Below, piece after piece: positions 1 through 10,665 of a stretch of DNA of 64,000 bases. The translations under genes and the position numbers were made by a program. How positions within the stretch are numbered: position 1 is the first letter of the stretch; every line of letters starts with the position of its first letter. The notes beneath the pieces were generated by a model. That model was not told the DNA's origin and made no database searches. It saw only the letters and a list, made by a program, of their open reading frames with translations. The DNA is from Actinopolymorpha singaporensis (GTDB lineage Bacteria; Actinomycetota; Actinomycetes; Propionibacteriales; Actinopolymorphaceae), in NCBI RefSeq assembly GCF_900104745.1, contig NZ_LT629732.1:5195981-5259980 (forward strand). Direction: 5' to 3'.

Positions 1-963
1 CCGCTGGACACCTACCTCGACCGTCGGGCCGAGGTAGGGCCGGCCGAGGCGGCCCGCCGCCTGCTCGGTGCCGCAGGGTTGTCGTACCTGCTGGTCGACA
101 CCGGGATCGGGGGGACCGACGGACCAGGCTCGGACTGGTGGTCGGTGCGCGGGCTCGCGTCGGCGGCGGACGCCGTTGGCCGGGAGGTGGTACGGCTGGA
201 GTCGGTCGCGGAAGGCCTGGCCGACTCGGGTGTCGCGGCGGGCGACTTCGCCGACGCGTACGTCGACGCGCTCGCCACGGCCACTCAGAACGCCGTCGCG
301 GTGAAGTCCATCCTGGGTTACCGGCACGGCTTCGACGTGGACCCGCGGCGACCGTCGAGGGCGGAGGTGACGGTGGCGGCCCGGGACTGGCTGCTGACCC
401 GCCGCCGCGACGCCGAGGCGGAGCTTGACGTCGGATCCAGCGCCCGGTTACGGGACGAAGTGCTGCTGCGGTTCGTGCTGTGGAGCGGTCTCGACCGTGG
501 GCTGCCGGTTCAGTTACACACCGGTTTCGGTGACCGCGAGCTGCGCCTGACGTCTGTCAACCCGGCCTTGCTGCAGCCGTTCGTCGAGGCGGCGGAGCCG
601 GTTGGTACGCCGCTGGTCCTGCTGCACTGCTACCCGTACCACCGGGAGGCCGGCTGGCTGGCCGCGGTCTACCCGCACGTGTATGTGGACTTCGGACTGA
701 CTGTGGGCCAGGTCGGTGCACGGGCGGGGGCCGTCCTGGCGGAGTTCTGCGAACTCGCGCCGTTCGGCAAGCTGATGTTCTCCACCGACGCCTACCGGCT
801 GCCCGAGCGTTATCTCGTCGGCGCGGCGCAGTTCCGGCACTCGTTCGGCCGGTTGCTTCGCGAATGGTGGCGGGACGGCGACCTGACCGCGCGCGACGCC
901 GAACGTGTGGCCGCGATGGTGGGCGGCGACAACGCCCGCCGCCTCTACGCCATTGACGGCTGA
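1..963 (+). CDS. Amidohydrolase family protein (FluG N-terminal type), 5' end outside window
   Basis: The reading frame is open from base 1, so the true start lies upstream; 320 residues are visible. The protein resembles the metal-dependent amidohydrolases (COG2159) that resemble the N-terminal half of FluG and often sit beside glutamine synthetase-like genes. Visible motifs, counted from the first codon, are LHTGFGD near 172-178, LLHCYPYH near 207-214, and STDAYRLPER near 261, which fits the metal or substrate Asp of the barrel fold. It ends with the usual NARRLY helix. A partner glutamine synthetase-like gene may lie off the left edge. The family is fairly sure; the substrate is unknown. 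Confidence 0.75.
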   Translation, partial: PLDTYLDRRAEVGPAEAARRLLGAAGLSYLLVDTGIGGTDGPGSDWWSVRGLASAADAVGREVVRLESVAEGLADSGVAAGDFADAYVDALATATQNAVAVKSILGYRHGFDVDPRRPSRAEVTVAARDWLLTRRRDAEAELDVGSSARLRDEVLLRFVLWSGLDRGLPVQLHTGFGDRELRLTSVNPALLQPFVEAAEPVGTPLVLLHCYPYHREAGWLAAVYPHVYVDFGLTVGQVGARAGAVLAEFCELAPFGKLMFSTDAYRLPERYLVGAAQFRHSFGRLLREWWRDGDLTARDAERVAAMVGGDNARRLYAIDG

Positions 964-1061
964 ACGATTCCACGCCAGCTGGTGGCGTGCCCAGGAATCC
1001 TTCAGCCGTCAGGGATCACTTCGGAGCCTCTTTCGAATTCCGCCCCCTCGGACCTGTCGGC

Positions 1062-1970
1062 TCAGCGGCCGAGAACAGGTCCGGACTCCACGACCTCCAG
1101 GTCGATCTGGCCAGGCCCCTGGACAGCAGGTTGTGCGATGTCGTACGGACCATACGCACCGACCCGGAACCGGCCGTGCCAACTGGTGTTCAACTCCACC
1201 GACCGCGGGCCCGCCGTGTCGTAGGTGTACTCCACCTGCGGGTCGGAGTCGTCATAGCTACTACCAGGGGTGTCGAACTTCCTGGTGACACCGGGTTCGA
1301 ACGTCCACTCCCACTCGCCCTCGGCCGTAACAGTGACGTCGAAGTTGAAGACATGCACGGTCTTGGCCGGCATCTGCTGAGGCTGACCGGACTGGAAGTA
1401 CGTCGGCAGGTTGACCAGCGTACGAGAGTTCGCTGGTTGTACCGACAGTCGTTGTGGCGGCACCCACACCGCCCAGTTCTTACGAACCTCCTCCCCCACA
1501 TCAGCTGTCGTCACCACGTCAGATGGATCGTCCAGACACACCATGCCCCGTTGTTGCCAAGTTGTGCCGGCCCTCAGCAGATAGACATCATAAGAATATT
1601 TCATGCTGCCATCAGGATTTACCCCGCAACGCATCGCCGTTCTGCAAGTCCCGTATCCACCCATTTCACAGGTTGGCTTCAACCACCATCTGCAATCCGT
1701 ACACGAAGGGCCCCCACCCGAGTCGACTACCTCCCCATCTTTAGTCAACAGAGCCGCTTGGCCCGCGAACCTACCTTTGCCGCCATCCGGAGGTGGAGGT
1801 GGCTCAGGATTCCTGCAACCAAGGCAAGCCCAAGCGTCCGTCGCGAAGAAGGTTCCGCACACCATGGCACCGATCAGCAGAAGTACTAACTGCTGGATTC
1901 TCCGAGGACCTGCCCCGCGGCCAACCAGCGGTCTCCTCTTCGCACGAAGGTCATCCACGAACCTCTCCAA
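1062..1970 (-). CDS. Exported Cys-containing protein of unknown function
   Basis: A 302-residue protein with a positively charged N-terminus, one hydrophobic segment at about residues 27-49, then ACLGC and a run of five prolines. A cysteine-rich stretch (CTDC, CEMGGYGTC, MRC) follows at about 91-115, and the C-terminal half looks like beta-sandwich. It is probably secreted or membrane-anchored. The cysteines suggest disulfides formed outside the cell. Its ATG lies 85 nt inside the upstream lipoprotein gene; no later ATG or GTG start precedes the signal segment, so the long overlap seems real. G+C is visibly lower than in the neighbouring gltBD. I recognise no family. Confidence 0.6.
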   Translation of the reverse strand: MERFVDDLRAKRRPLVGRGAGPRRIQQLVLLLIGAMVCGTFFATDAWACLGCRNPEPPPPPDGGKGRFAGQAALLTKDGEVVDSGGGPSCTDCRWWLKPTCEMGGYGTCRTAMRCGVNPDGSMKYSYDVYLLRAGTTWQQRGMVCLDDPSDVVTTADVGEEVRKNWAVWVPPQRLSVQPANSRTLVNLPTYFQSGQPQQMPAKTVHVFNFDVTVTAEGEWEWTFEPGVTRKFDTPGSSYDDSDPQVEYTYDTAGPRSVELNTSWHGRFRVGAYGPYDIAQPAVQGPGQIDLEVVESGPVLGR

Positions 1971-2518
1971 GCCTCAGGTTTGTAGCTCTCGACCGTCTTA
2001 CCGTTTTCATCTACTTCTCGACCACCTGATATAGATAAGGTGAACTCCACTCGACGAATTTCATTCTTCCCTCTGTCGGCAAGCTTGAAGTCAGAGACCT
2101 TGTACACCCCGAGGTCTTCGAAATGATTTCCCCGTTTCTTAACCTGTTCAACATAATCTATGTAACCTTGCGCGGCGTTCGAACCAGGAACTATGACGTC
2201 GTATATCTGACTCGTGTCGAGCTTTCTGTAGGCCTCGTTGATTACTCGGTAGTAATTGACGGTGGCGGCGTGAAGTTGTTCTTCCACTGAACCGCTGGGC
2301 GCCGTCGGTGTGGGAGTCGGCGTCCGCGTGGGTGTGGCCGTCGGGGTCTCCGACGGGGTGGGGCTGGCGGACTTGGTTGGTGACGGGGAGGGCGTCTTGC
2401 CGGCCTCGGGTTCGATGTTCCTGCTGCACCCGGACACGCCCAGCCCGACGGCGATCGCGCCGGCGAGCGCGCCGCGAACCAGCGCTGATCTGCCGTACAG
2501 AATCTTCATAGTTCGCAT
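1886..2518 (-). CDS. Putative lipoprotein with Thr/Pro/Ser-rich linker
   Basis: A signal peptide ends in a lipobox (GVSGC, Cys31 from this start). Next come about 35 residues of TP/SP-rich linker and then a globular domain of about 130 residues (from HAATVNYYRVINEAYRKLD) that could be NTF2-like; that fold is only a guess. Lgt, encoded at 9-10.6 kb, would lipidate it. The frame extends to a TTG at 2539, but no Shine-Dalgarno supports it. ATG at 2518 or 2509 fits a signal peptide better, and the mRNA may be near-leaderless. It overlaps the next exported protein by 85 nt, which implies a two-gene unit. Function unknown. Confidence 0.65.
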   Translation of the reverse strand: MRTMKILYGRSALVRGALAGAIAVGLGVSGCSRNIEPEAGKTPSPSPTKSASPTPSETPTATPTRTPTPTPTAPSGSVEEQLHAATVNYYRVINEAYRKLDTSQIYDVIVPGSNAAQGYIDYVEQVKKRGNHFEDLGVYKVSDFKLADRGKNEIRRVEFTLSISGGREVDENGKTVESYKPEAWRGSWMTFVRRGDRWLAAGQVLGESSS

Positions 2519-2530
2519 ACCGTAGCGAAC
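2511..2530. promoter_or_regulatory. Inverted repeat at the lipoprotein start
   Basis: GTTCGC and GCGAAC form perfect 6-bp arms around an 8-nt centre containing TACCGTA. The repeat lies across the putative -10/start region of the lipoprotein gene and could be an operator. There is no independent support. Confidence 0.25.
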
Positions 2531-2641
2531 CCGTCGCAAACCGGGTGATCACTGTCCACAGGCCGGTCCGACCGCGACCTCCGGCGTCACTCAGCGACCC
2601 ACCGATGCCACCGAGGCGTCCGGAAGGGCAGACACAAAGAA

Positions 2642-2674
2642 CCCCTGCCACGGCTCTCAGCACCGCGACAGGGG
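2642..2674 (-). terminator. Intrinsic terminator after gltD
   Basis: On the minus strand CCCCTGtCGCGG and CCGtGgCAGGGG form a hairpin of about 12 bp. A T-rich tract (TTCTTTGTGT) follows, 52-84 nt beyond the gltD stop. It should end the gltBD transcript before the lipoprotein gene. Confidence 0.65.
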
Positions 2675-2725
2675 CCCCCTGCACCTCTCCTCACACCCGG
2701 TCCGCCGGCAACGGACCGTCTGCGC

Positions 2726-4210
2726 TCACACCACCAGCGGACGGTCCGTCGGCTTGATCGGCGCCGGCAGGGACGTCTGCCCCTCGCGCAGCCACGCGTC
2801 GACTCCGGCCGCACACGCGCGGCCCTCGGCGATCGCCCAGACGATCAGCGACTGGCCGCGCCCGGCGTCACCGGCCACGAACACGCCCTCGACGTTCGTC
2901 ATGTACGACGTGTCCCGCTTGATGTTGCCCCGCTCGTCCAGCTCGACCTCGAGCTGCTCGAGCAGGCCGCCACGCTCGGGGCCGACGAAGCCCATCGCCA
3001 GCAGTACCAGCTCTGCGGGGATCTCCACCTCGGTGTTCGGGACAGGCTCGAAGCGGCCGTTCTCGAACCTCACCTCGACCAGGCGCAGCGCACGCACGTT
3101 GCCCTGGTCGTCACCGAGGAACTCCGTCGTCGACACGGCGTACTTGCGCTCGCCGCCCTCCTCGTGCGCGCTGGAGACGCGGAACAGCATCGGGTACGTC
3201 GGCCACGGCTGGTGCAACGGACGCATCTCCGTCGGCTGCGGCATGATCTCCAGCTGAACGACGTTCGCCGCACCCTGCCGGTGTGCGGTGCCCAGGCAGT
3301 CTGCGCCGGTGTCGCCGCCGCCGATGATGACGACGTTCTTGCCGTGCGCGGTGATCTGGCCCGGCACCTCCTCGCCGTGCGCGGCGCGGTTGGCCTGCGG
3401 GAGGTACTCCATCGCCTGGTGGATGCCGCCGAGCTCCCGGCCTGGCATCGGCAGGTCACGCGGGATCGTCGACCCCATCGCCAGCACGACCGCGTCGTAG
3501 CGTGCCCGGAGATCCTGGCCGGTCACGTCCACACCGACGTTGACGCCGGACCGGAAGATCGTGCCCTCGCGCGACATCTGGTCCAGCCGCCGGTCGACGA
3601 CCCGCTTCTCCATCTTGAACTCGGGGATGCCGTACCGCAGCAGGCCGCCCACCTTGTCGGCCCGCTCGTACACCGCGACGGTGTGCCCTGCCCGGGTGAG
3701 CTGCTGCGCAGCGGCCAGCCCCGCCGGACCCGAACCCACCACGGCCACGCGCTGGCCGGTCAGCCACTCCGGCGGCTGCGGTGTCACCCAGCCCTGCGCC
3801 CAGGCGCGGTCGATGATCGAGACCTCGACGTTCTTGATGGTCACCGAACCACCGGAGATGGACTCGTCGATCGCCAGCACGCACGCCGTCTCACACGGTG
3901 CCGGGCACAGCCGGCCCGTGAACTCCGGAAAGTTGTTCGTCGCGTGCAGGCGTTCGATGGCGGCGCGCCAGTCGTCGCGCCAGACCAGGTCGTTCCACTC
4001 CGGGATGAGGTTGCCGAGCGGGCAGCCCTGGTGGCAGAACGGGATACCGCAGTCCATGCAGCGCCCGGCCTGCTTGCTGATGATCGGCAACAGCGACGTG
4101 CCGATCCCCTCGCCCGGATAGACCTCGTTCCAGTCGCGAAGCCGTTCCTCGACCGGCCTTCGGTGCGCTCCCTCGCGGGGGGTGGTGAGGAAGCCCTTCG
4201 GGTCAGCCAT
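2726..4210 (-). CDS. gltD: Glutamate synthase (NADPH) small subunit
   Basis: GltD supplies electrons from NADPH through FAD and Fe-S clusters to GltB for conversion of 2-oxoglutarate plus glutamine to two glutamates. The Cys-rich N-terminal domain has C51, C54, C59, C63 and C102, C106, C110. An FAD-binding GSGPAG is at 159-164 and an NADPH-binding GGGDTG at 297-302. The length of 494 aa is normal. The frame runs on to 4261, but the ATG at 4210 (MADPKGFL) matches family N-termini and overlaps the gltB stop by 8 nt, implying translational coupling. A hairpin terminator follows. Confidence 0.96.
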   Translation of the reverse strand: MADPKGFLTTPREGAHRRPVEERLRDWNEVYPGEGIGTSLLPIISKQAGRCMDCGIPFCHQGCPLGNLIPEWNDLVWRDDWRAAIERLHATNNFPEFTGRLCPAPCETACVLAIDESISGGSVTIKNVEVSIIDRAWAQGWVTPQPPEWLTGQRVAVVGSGPAGLAAAQQLTRAGHTVAVYERADKVGGLLRYGIPEFKMEKRVVDRRLDQMSREGTIFRSGVNVGVDVTGQDLRARYDAVVLAMGSTIPRDLPMPGRELGGIHQAMEYLPQANRAAHGEEVPGQITAHGKNVVIIGGGDTGADCLGTAHRQGAANVVQLEIMPQPTEMRPLHQPWPTYPMLFRVSSAHEEGGERKYAVSTTEFLGDDQGNVRALRLVEVRFENGRFEPVPNTEVEIPAELVLLAMGFVGPERGGLLEQLEVELDERGNIKRDTSYMTNVEGVFVAGDAGRGQSLIVWAIAEGRACAAGVDAWLREGQTSLPAPIKPTDRPLVV

Positions 4211-7200
4211 GTGCGGCCTCCATGATCGCTTGGTCGACGTCACGTCCCTCGGCGAAGGCACGGGCCCGCGCCTGCAGAACGCGCTTGTAGTCCTTCGGCA
4301 TCACCTTCACGAACCGGTCCAGCGTCGCCGTCCAGTCGGCGAGCAACGACTCGGCCACAGGTGAGCCGGTCTCCTCCTGGTGCGCACTCACCAGCGAGTG
4401 CACCAGGTCGCGGTCCTCCTCGGTCAGCGGCTCGAGTTCGACCATCTCCGGGTTGACCCGCCGCCCGTCGAGGTCGAGCACGTAGGCGACGCCGCCCGAC
4501 ATGCCCGCCGCGAAGTTACGTCCAGTCGCGCCGAGTACGACGACGACACCACCGGTCATGTACTCGCACCCGTGGTCGCCGACGCCCTCCACGACCGCGG
4601 TGGCACCGGAGTTGCGGACGCAGAACCGCTCGCCCACCTTTCCGCGCAGGAACACCTGGCCGGCGGTCGCGCCGTAGGCGATGACGTTGCCGGCGATGAT
4701 GTTGTCCTCGGCCACCAGCGTGGCGGCGCGGTCGGGCCGGACGATGATCCGCCCACCCGACAGCCCCTTCGCGAGGTAGTCGTTGGCGTCGCCCTCCAGC
4801 CGGAGGGTGATGCCCCGGGGCAGGAACGCGCCCAGCGACTGGCCGGCCGAACCCACCAGGGTCAGGTCGATCGTGTCGTCGGGCAGGCCCTCGCCGCCGT
4901 ACTTCTTGGTCAGCTCGTGCCCCAGCATCGTTCCCACGGTGCGGTTGACGTTGCGGATCGGCAACTGCGCACGCACCGGCTCACCCCGGTCGAGCGCGTC
5001 GCGGGCGATCTCGATGAGGTGGTTGTCGAGCGCCTTCTCCAGGCCGTGGTCCTGGTTGGTGACGCATCGCCGCGGCGTGCCGTCCGGCAGCTCGGGCACG
5101 GTGAGGATCGGCCGCAGGTCCAGACCGGCCGCCTTCCAGTGCTCCACCGCCTGCGCGATGTCGAGCAACTCGGCGTGCCCGACCGCCTCGTCGATGCTGG
5201 CGAATCCCAGCTCGGCGAGGTACTCGCGCACCTCCTGCGCGATGTACTCGAAGAAGGTGACCACGAACTCCGGTTTGCCGTTGAACCGCTTGCGCAGCTC
5301 GGGGTTCTGCGTGGCCACACCCACCGGGCAGGTGTCCAGGTGGCACACCCGCATCATCACGCAGCCGGAAACCACCAGCGGCGCGGTCGCGAAGCCGAAC
5401 TCCTCCGCACCGAGCAGCGCCGCGATCACGACGTCCCGGCCGGTCTTGAGCTGGCCGTCGGTCTGGACGACGATCCGGTCACGCAGGCCGTTGAGCAGCA
5501 GCGTCTGCTGGGTCTCGGCGAGCCCGAGCTCCCACGGCGCGCCCGCGTGCTTGAGCGAGGTGAGCGGCGCGGCGCCGGTACCGCCGTCGTGCCCGGAGAT
5601 GAGCACCACGTCGGCGTGCGCCTTCGACACCCCGGCCGCGACCGTGCCCACACCGACCTCCGCGACCAGTTTCACGTGCACGCGCGAAGCCGGGTTGGAG
5701 TTCTTCAGGTCGTGGATCAGCTGGGCGAGGTCCTCGATCGAGTAGATGTCGTGGTGCGGCGGCGGGGAGATCAGTCCCACACCCGGCGTGGAGTGCCGGG
5801 TGCGCGCGATCCACGGGTAGACCTTGTTACCCGGAAGCTGGCCGCCCTCGCCGGGCTTGGCACCCTGCGCCATCTTGATCTGCAGGTCGGTCGCGTTGGT
5901 GAGGTAGTCCGACGTCACCCCGAACCGCCCGCTGGCCACCTGCTTGATGGCGCTGCGCCGTTCCGGGTCGTGCAGCCGGTCGGTGTCCTCGCCGCCCTCG
6001 CCGGTGTTGGACCGGGCGCCGAGCCGGTTCATCGCGATCGCGAGCGTCTCGTGCGCCTCCGCCGAGATCGAGCCGTACGACATCGCACCGGTGGAGAAGC
6101 GCTTGACGATGCTCTCCACCGACTCGACTTCCTCGACCGGGATCGGGGGCCGCTGCCCGTACTTCAGCGAGAACAGCCCCCGCAGCGTCATCAGCCGCTG
6201 GGCCTGCTGGTCCACCCGGGCGGTGTACTGCTTGAAGATGTCGTACCGCTGGCTGCGGGTGGAGTGCTGCAGCCGGAACACGGTCTCCGGGTCGAACAGG
6301 TGCGGCTCACCCTCGCGCCGCCATTGGTACTCCCCGCCGATCGGCAGCCGGCGGTGTGCCGGAGCGATGCCGTCGCGCGGGTAGGCGGTCTCGTGCCGGC
6401 GGCGCACCTCGTCGGCGATGAGGTCGAGGTCGACCCCGCCGAGCCGGGACGTGGTGCCGGTGAAGTACCGGTCCACGACCTCCTGGCCGAGTCCGACCGC
6501 CTCGAAGATCTGCGCGCCGGTGTAGGAGGCGACGGTGGAGACGCCCATCTTGCTCATGACCTTGAGCACGCCCTTGCCCAGCGCCTTCACCAGTTGCTGG
6601 ACGGCCTTCTCCGGAGCGATGCCCTCCAGGAAGATGCCTTCCCGGACGAGGTCCTCCACGCTCTCCATGGCGAGGTAGGGGTTGACCGCGGCCGCGCCGT
6701 ACCCGATCAGCAGCGCGACGTGGTGCACCTCGCGGACGTCGCCGGCCTCCACGACCAGGCCGACCTGGGACCGGGTCTTCTCCCGGATCAGGTGGTGGTG
6801 CACCGCCCCGGTGAGCAGCAGCGACGGGATCGGCGCCAGCTCGGCGTTGGAGTGCCGGTCGGACAGCACCAGGACGCGGGCGCCGGACGCGATCGCCTCC
6901 GACACCTCGGCACAGATCTCGTCCAGCCGCTTGGCGAGCTCCTCGCCGCCGCCTTCGACGCGGTAGAGACCCTGCACCAGATGCGCGGCGTAGCCCGGGA
7001 AGTCACCGTCACGGTTGACGTGGATGATCTTCGCCAGCTGGTCGTTGTCGAGTACGGGGAACGGCAGCACGATCTGCCGGCACGAGGGGGGGCCGGGCGA
7101 GAGCAGATTGCCCTCCGGCCCGATCTTCCCGGCCAGCGAGGTGACCAGCTCCTCCCGGATCGCGTCCAGGGGCGGGTTGGTGACCTGCGCGAACAGCTGG

Positions 7201-8756
7201 GTGAAGTAGTCGAACAGGAGCCGCGACCGGTCCGACAGCGCGGCCAGCGGGGTGTCGCTGCCCATCGAACCGATCGGCTCGGCACCGGTGCGCGCCATCG
7301 GCGCCAGGATGACCCGCAGCTCCTCCTCTGTGTAGCCGAACGTCTGCTGCCGGCGGGTCACCGACTTGTGCGTGTGCACGATGTGCTCACGCGGCGGGAG
7401 GTTCTCCAGCCGGATCAGCCCGGCGTGCAGCCACTCGTCGTACGGGTGTTCGGCGGCGAGGCGGCCCTTGATCTCCTCGTCCTCGATGATCCGGTGCTCG
7501 GCGGTGTCCACCAGGAACATCCGGCCCGGCTCCAGCCGGCCCTTGCGGACAACGGACTTCGGGTCGATGTCGAGAACGCCGACCTCGGAGGCCAGCACCA
7601 CCAGACCGTCGTCGGTCACCCAGTACCGGCTCGGGCGCAGGCCGTTGCGGTCCAGGACCGCGCCGACCTGGGTGCCGTCGGTGAACGCGACACAGGCCGG
7701 ACCGTCCCACGGCTCCATCAGCGAGGAGTGGAACTCGTAGAACGCGCGGCGCGCGGGGTCCATCTCGGCGTGGTTCTCCCACGCCTCCGGAATCATCATC
7801 AGCACGGCGTGCGGCAGCGAGCGGCCGCCCATCTGCAACAGCTCGAGCACCTCGTCGAACCTCGCCGAGTCACTCGCACCGGGCGTGCAGATCGGGTAGA
7901 GCCGGTCCATTCCGCGGCCGGCGTCGGCACCGGCGGGCTGGGCGAGCAGGTCGCTTTCCAGCAGCGCCTCGCGGGCCCGCATCCAGTTCTCGTTGCCCAT
8001 GACGGTGTTGATCTCACCGTTGTGGGCGACGTAGCGGTACGGGTGGGCCAGCGGCCAGGACGGGAACGTGTTGGTGGAGAACCGCGAGTGGACCAGCGCG
8101 ATGGCGCTCTCCATCCGGCGGTCGGACAGATCGGGGAAGAACGGCTCGAGCTGCTCGGTGGTGAGCATGCCCTTGTAGACGATCGTCCGCGACGACAGCG
8201 ACGGGAAGTAGGCGTCGGTCTCGTGCTCGACCCGCTTGCGCAGGGCGAACGCGCGCCGGTCCAGGGGCAGGCCGCTCAGCGCGGTGCCGTCGGCCCCCTC
8301 AGCGGTCAGGAACAGCTGGCGGAACCGCGGCATCACCGCGCGGGAGGTGCGCCCGAGCAGCTCGGGCACCACCGGGACGTCGCGCCAGCCGAGGACGTCG
8401 AGGCCCTCCTCGGCGGCGATCTCGGTGATCCGGGCGACGGTGGCGGCGTCGGCTGCGTCGTCGTTGGGAAGGAACGCCGTACCCACGGCGTACTCGCCGG
8501 GAGCCGGCAGGGCCAGGTCGGTGACCGCACGCAGGAAACTGTCGGGCACCTGGAGCAGCAGGCCGGCGCCGTCGCCGGAGTCCGGCTCGCTGCCGGAGGC
8601 GCCGCGGTGATCGAGGTTGCGCAGCGCCGTGAGCGCGTGCTCGACGATCTGGTGGCTGGGCTCGCCGCTCAGGGTGGCCACGAACGCCACGCCGCACGCG
8701 TCGTGCTCGAACCGGGGGTCGTACAGGCCTTGCGGCGGCGGGGGCGTTCCGAGCAT
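4203..8756 (-). CDS. gltB: Glutamate synthase (NADPH) large subunit
   Basis: About 1517 aa, full length for bacterial GltB. The class II glutamine amidotransferase domain begins at Cys21 in HDACGVAF, which becomes the N-terminal nucleophile after removal of a 20-residue propeptide. The central and FMN-binding synthase domains follow, with the 3Fe-4S motif [15 protein letters not shown], and then the C-terminal GXGXG beta-helix. I chose the ATG at 8756 because GGGAG lies 7 nt upstream and the propeptide length fits; the frame itself runs on to 8882. It forms an operon with gltD and is the main ammonia-assimilating synthase here. Confidence 0.96.
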   Translation of the reverse strand: MLGTPPPPQGLYDPRFEHDACGVAFVATLSGEPSHQIVEHALTALRNLDHRGASGSEPDSGDGAGLLLQVPDSFLRAVTDLALPAPGEYAVGTAFLPNDDAADAATVARITEIAAEEGLDVLGWRDVPVVPELLGRTSRAVMPRFRQLFLTAEGADGTALSGLPLDRRAFALRKRVEHETDAYFPSLSSRTIVYKGMLTTEQLEPFFPDLSDRRMESAIALVHSRFSTNTFPSWPLAHPYRYVAHNGEINTVMGNENWMRAREALLESDLLAQPAGADAGRGMDRLYPICTPGASDSARFDEVLELLQMGGRSLPHAVLMMIPEAWENHAEMDPARRAFYEFHSSLMEPWDGPACVAFTDGTQVGAVLDRNGLRPSRYWVTDDGLVVLASEVGVLDIDPKSVVRKGRLEPGRMFLVDTAEHRIIEDEEIKGRLAAEHPYDEWLHAGLIRLENLPPREHIVHTHKSVTRRQQTFGYTEEELRVILAPMARTGAEPIGSMGSDTPLAALSDRSRLLFDYFTQLFAQVTNPPLDAIREELVTSLAGKIGPEGNLLSPGPPSCRQIVLPFPVLDNDQLAKIIHVNRDGDFPGYAAHLVQGLYRVEGGGEELAKRLDEICAEVSEAIASGARVLVLSDRHSNAELAPIPSLLLTGAVHHHLIREKTRSQVGLVVEAGDVREVHHVALLIGYGAAAVNPYLAMESVEDLVREGIFLEGIAPEKAVQQLVKALGKGVLKVMSKMGVSTVASYTGAQIFEAVGLGQEVVDRYFTGTTSRLGGVDLDLIADEVRRRHETAYPRDGIAPAHRRLPIGGEYQWRREGEPHLFDPETVFRLQHSTRSQRYDIFKQYTARVDQQAQRLMTLRGLFSLKYGQRPPIPVEEVESVESIVKRFSTGAMSYGSISAEAHETLAIAMNRLGARSNTGEGGEDTDRLHDPERRSAIKQVASGRFGVTSDYLTNATDLQIKMAQGAKPGEGGQLPGNKVYPWIARTRHSTPGVGLISPPPHHDIYSIEDLAQLIHDLKNSNPASRVHVKLVAEVGVGTVAAGVSKAHADVVLISGHDGGTGAAPLTSLKHAGAPWELGLAETQQTLLLNGLRDRIVVQTDGQLKTGRDVVIAALLGAEEFGFATAPLVVSGCVMMRVCHLDTCPVGVATQNPELRKRFNGKPEFVVTFFEYIAQEVREYLAELGFASIDEAVGHAELLDIAQAVEHWKAAGLDLRPILTVPELPDGTPRRCVTNQDHGLEKALDNHLIEIARDALDRGEPVRAQLPIRNVNRTVGTMLGHELTKKYGGEGLPDDTIDLTLVGSAGQSLGAFLPRGITLRLEGDANDYLAKGLSGGRIIVRPDRAATLVAEDNIIAGNVIAYGATAGQVFLRGKVGERFCVRNSGATAVVEGVGDHGCEYMTGGVVVVLGATGRNFAAGMSGGVAYVLDLDGRRVNPEMVELEPLTEEDRDLVHSLVSAHQEETGSPVAESLLADWTATLDRFVKVMPKDYKRVLQARARAFAEGRDVDQAIMEAAHG

Positions 8757-9019
8757 GTGAATACTCCCGTCGTCAACTCGCGTTGGGACACGCTCAAGGG
8801 ACGACGTTGGCCCCGGCGGTTGCATGCAGGGTAGCGGACACCTGACGGTGAGCCCCAGGGACGATGGTCCCGGGCGCACCACCTCGTCGTGGCGTCCGCT
8901 GTGAGCGAACTTCGGCGGTAGCCGGCAACGCCACAGGTCGCGACAGCATAGCCGCGTGGCAGTGGCGGGTCACGGCGGTGTGACGTACTAGCCGAGACGC
9001 GCGTTCGATCGTACTTCGG
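8757..9019 (-). promoter_or_regulatory. gltB upstream region / lgt 3' region
   Basis: This 263-nt gap between lgt and gltB should hold the gltBD promoter. On the minus strand TACCCT at 8833-8828 is a possible -10 (TAnnnT), but no clear -35 is visible. GGGAC and GTCCC around 8858-8870 form a short hairpin. Nothing else is recognisable. Confidence 0.25.
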
Positions 9020-10615
9020 TCATTGTGAACCCTCCGGGGGGTTTTCTGTCGAACGTGTTCGCTCCTCGGACACCTGCCGCCGCCCGGCCCCTCTCCGGCG
9101 GGGGTCCTGGTCGGGCTCGTTGGCGCGGTTGCGCTGGTCTGCGAGGTACTTCTCCTCCGTGGCGTACCGGTCGTCACCCGGGTAGCGCTCGTCGGCGTAC
9201 ACGCCGCGGTCCTCGGCGGGATGGCGCCCCTCGGCTTCCGCCGGGTGGTCCGGGCGGCTGCGGGCCTCCTCTTCGGGCGTTTCCTGTCGCCCGGAGGTCT
9301 GCCGGTGAGCCGTCTCACCACCGCGCGGCCGGGTCTGCGACGGGCGAGCGCCCTCCTCGATCTGGGTGCTCTGCTCCACCAGCCGGTCGCGGTCGACCAC
9401 CAGGTGACCCTCGGCCACCGAGGCGGGATCCTCCAGATCGCCAGGACCGCCTGGGGCGGCACGGTCGCCCGAGCCGTGTTCGGTGCCAGGACCTGCGGAT
9501 ATGCCCGAGTCGTCGGCCTGGCGAGGCTCGTCCGGGTCGCCGAAGCCACGCGGGTGGGCGGGGTCCTGACGGGGATCACCGGCGGCGCGTCCACGGTCGG
9601 TGGTCCCCCGGCGGGTTCCGGTCCCCTGGTCGGCGGTGGGCAGCTCGTCCTCCGCCGACGCTCGGCGTCCGGCCGCCGAACGGGAAGCCGACGGGGAGCC
9701 GGTGCCAGTGGTGCTCTGCGCGGAGGTGACCCCGCCGCGGCCGACGGTGTCGGCGGTGGCGCTCACCTCGTCGCCGGGGGCCGTGGGTGCCGTCGGCTCG
9801 ACGACGCGTTCCCGGCCCGGGCGAAGAGTGGCCGAAAGGACGAAGTAGAGCATCGCGAGCAGGAAGACCAGCACCGAGGTCCAGACGTTCAGCCGCAGGC
9901 CGAGGATGTGGTTCACGGGGTCGACGCGGAGGTACTCGATCCAGCCCCGCCCCAGCGTGTAGCACATGACGTACAACGCGAACGCGCGCCCGTGGCCGAG
10001 GCGGAACCGCCGGTCGGCCCAGATCACCAGCAGCGCGGTGCCGACGTCCCAGATGCTCTCGAACAGGAAGGTGGGCTGGAACGTGGCGTACTGCTCATAT
10101 CCGATCGGACGGTGCGCCGGGTCGATCCGCAAACCCCACGGCGCGGTGGTGGGAGCGCCGAACAGCTCCTGGTTGAACCAGTTGCCCCACCGCCCGATCG
10201 CCTGGGCGAGGACGATCCCGGGCGCGAGCGCGTCGGCCATCGCCGGCAGCGGAATGCCGCGCCGCCGGCAGGCGATCCAGGCACCGAGCGCGCCGAACGC
10301 CACACCGCCCCAGATGCCGAGGCCGCCCTCCCAGACCGCGAACGCCCGCATCGGCTCGCGGCCAGGGCCGAAGTAGAGCTGGTAGTCGGTGATGACGTGG
10401 TAGAGGCGGGCACCCACGAGGCCGAACGGGACTGCCCAGACGGCGACGTCGGCGACCGTCCCCGGCCGGCCGCCGCGTTCGATCCAGCGGCGGTTTCCCA
10501 GCCAGACCGCCACAACGACGCCGAGGATGATGCATATCGCATATGCCCGGAGCGGGAGCGGCCCGAGATGCCACACCCCCTGCGAAGGGCTGGGTATGGA
10601 CGCGAGGATCTGCAT
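9020..10615 (-). CDS. lgt: Prolipoprotein diacylglyceryl transferase with long charged C-terminal extension
   Basis: Lgt moves diacylglyceryl from phosphatidylglycerol to the lipobox Cys of prolipoproteins at the membrane. The first 270 or so residues are a standard Lgt with several membrane segments, the signature GRWGNWFNQELFG and a second conserved block (GRGWIEYLRVDPVNHILGLR). A hydrophilic tail of about 260 residues follows, very rich in Arg, Asp, Glu, Pro and Gly and probably disordered and cytoplasmic. That makes 531 aa against roughly 280-320 in most bacteria. It lies downstream of trpA and the DsbA-like gene. Confidence 0.93.
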   Translation of the reverse strand: MQILASIPSPSQGVWHLGPLPLRAYAICIILGVVVAVWLGNRRWIERGGRPGTVADVAVWAVPFGLVGARLYHVITDYQLYFGPGREPMRAFAVWEGGLGIWGGVAFGALGAWIACRRRGIPLPAMADALAPGIVLAQAIGRWGNWFNQELFGAPTTAPWGLRIDPAHRPIGYEQYATFQPTFLFESIWDVGTALLVIWADRRFRLGHGRAFALYVMCYTLGRGWIEYLRVDPVNHILGLRLNVWTSVLVFLLAMLYFVLSATLRPGRERVVEPTAPTAPGDEVSATADTVGRGGVTSAQSTTGTGSPSASRSAAGRRASAEDELPTADQGTGTRRGTTDRGRAAGDPRQDPAHPRGFGDPDEPRQADDSGISAGPGTEHGSGDRAAPGGPGDLEDPASVAEGHLVVDRDRLVEQSTQIEEGARPSQTRPRGGETAHRQTSGRQETPEEEARSRPDHPAEAEGRHPAEDRGVYADERYPGDDRYATEEKYLADQRNRANEPDQDPRRRGAGRRQVSEERTRSTENPPEGSQ

Positions 10616-10665
10616 GGCCTGTGAGAACTCCTGCGGGCGATGGTTACCGGACGGACCTTACCCGC

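Noticed and set aside
4380..8834. Very long plus-strand open frame opposite gltB
   Set aside because: It is the antisense shadow of a verified high-GC gene; its translation is rich in Arg, Gly, Val, His and Asp with no family motifs.
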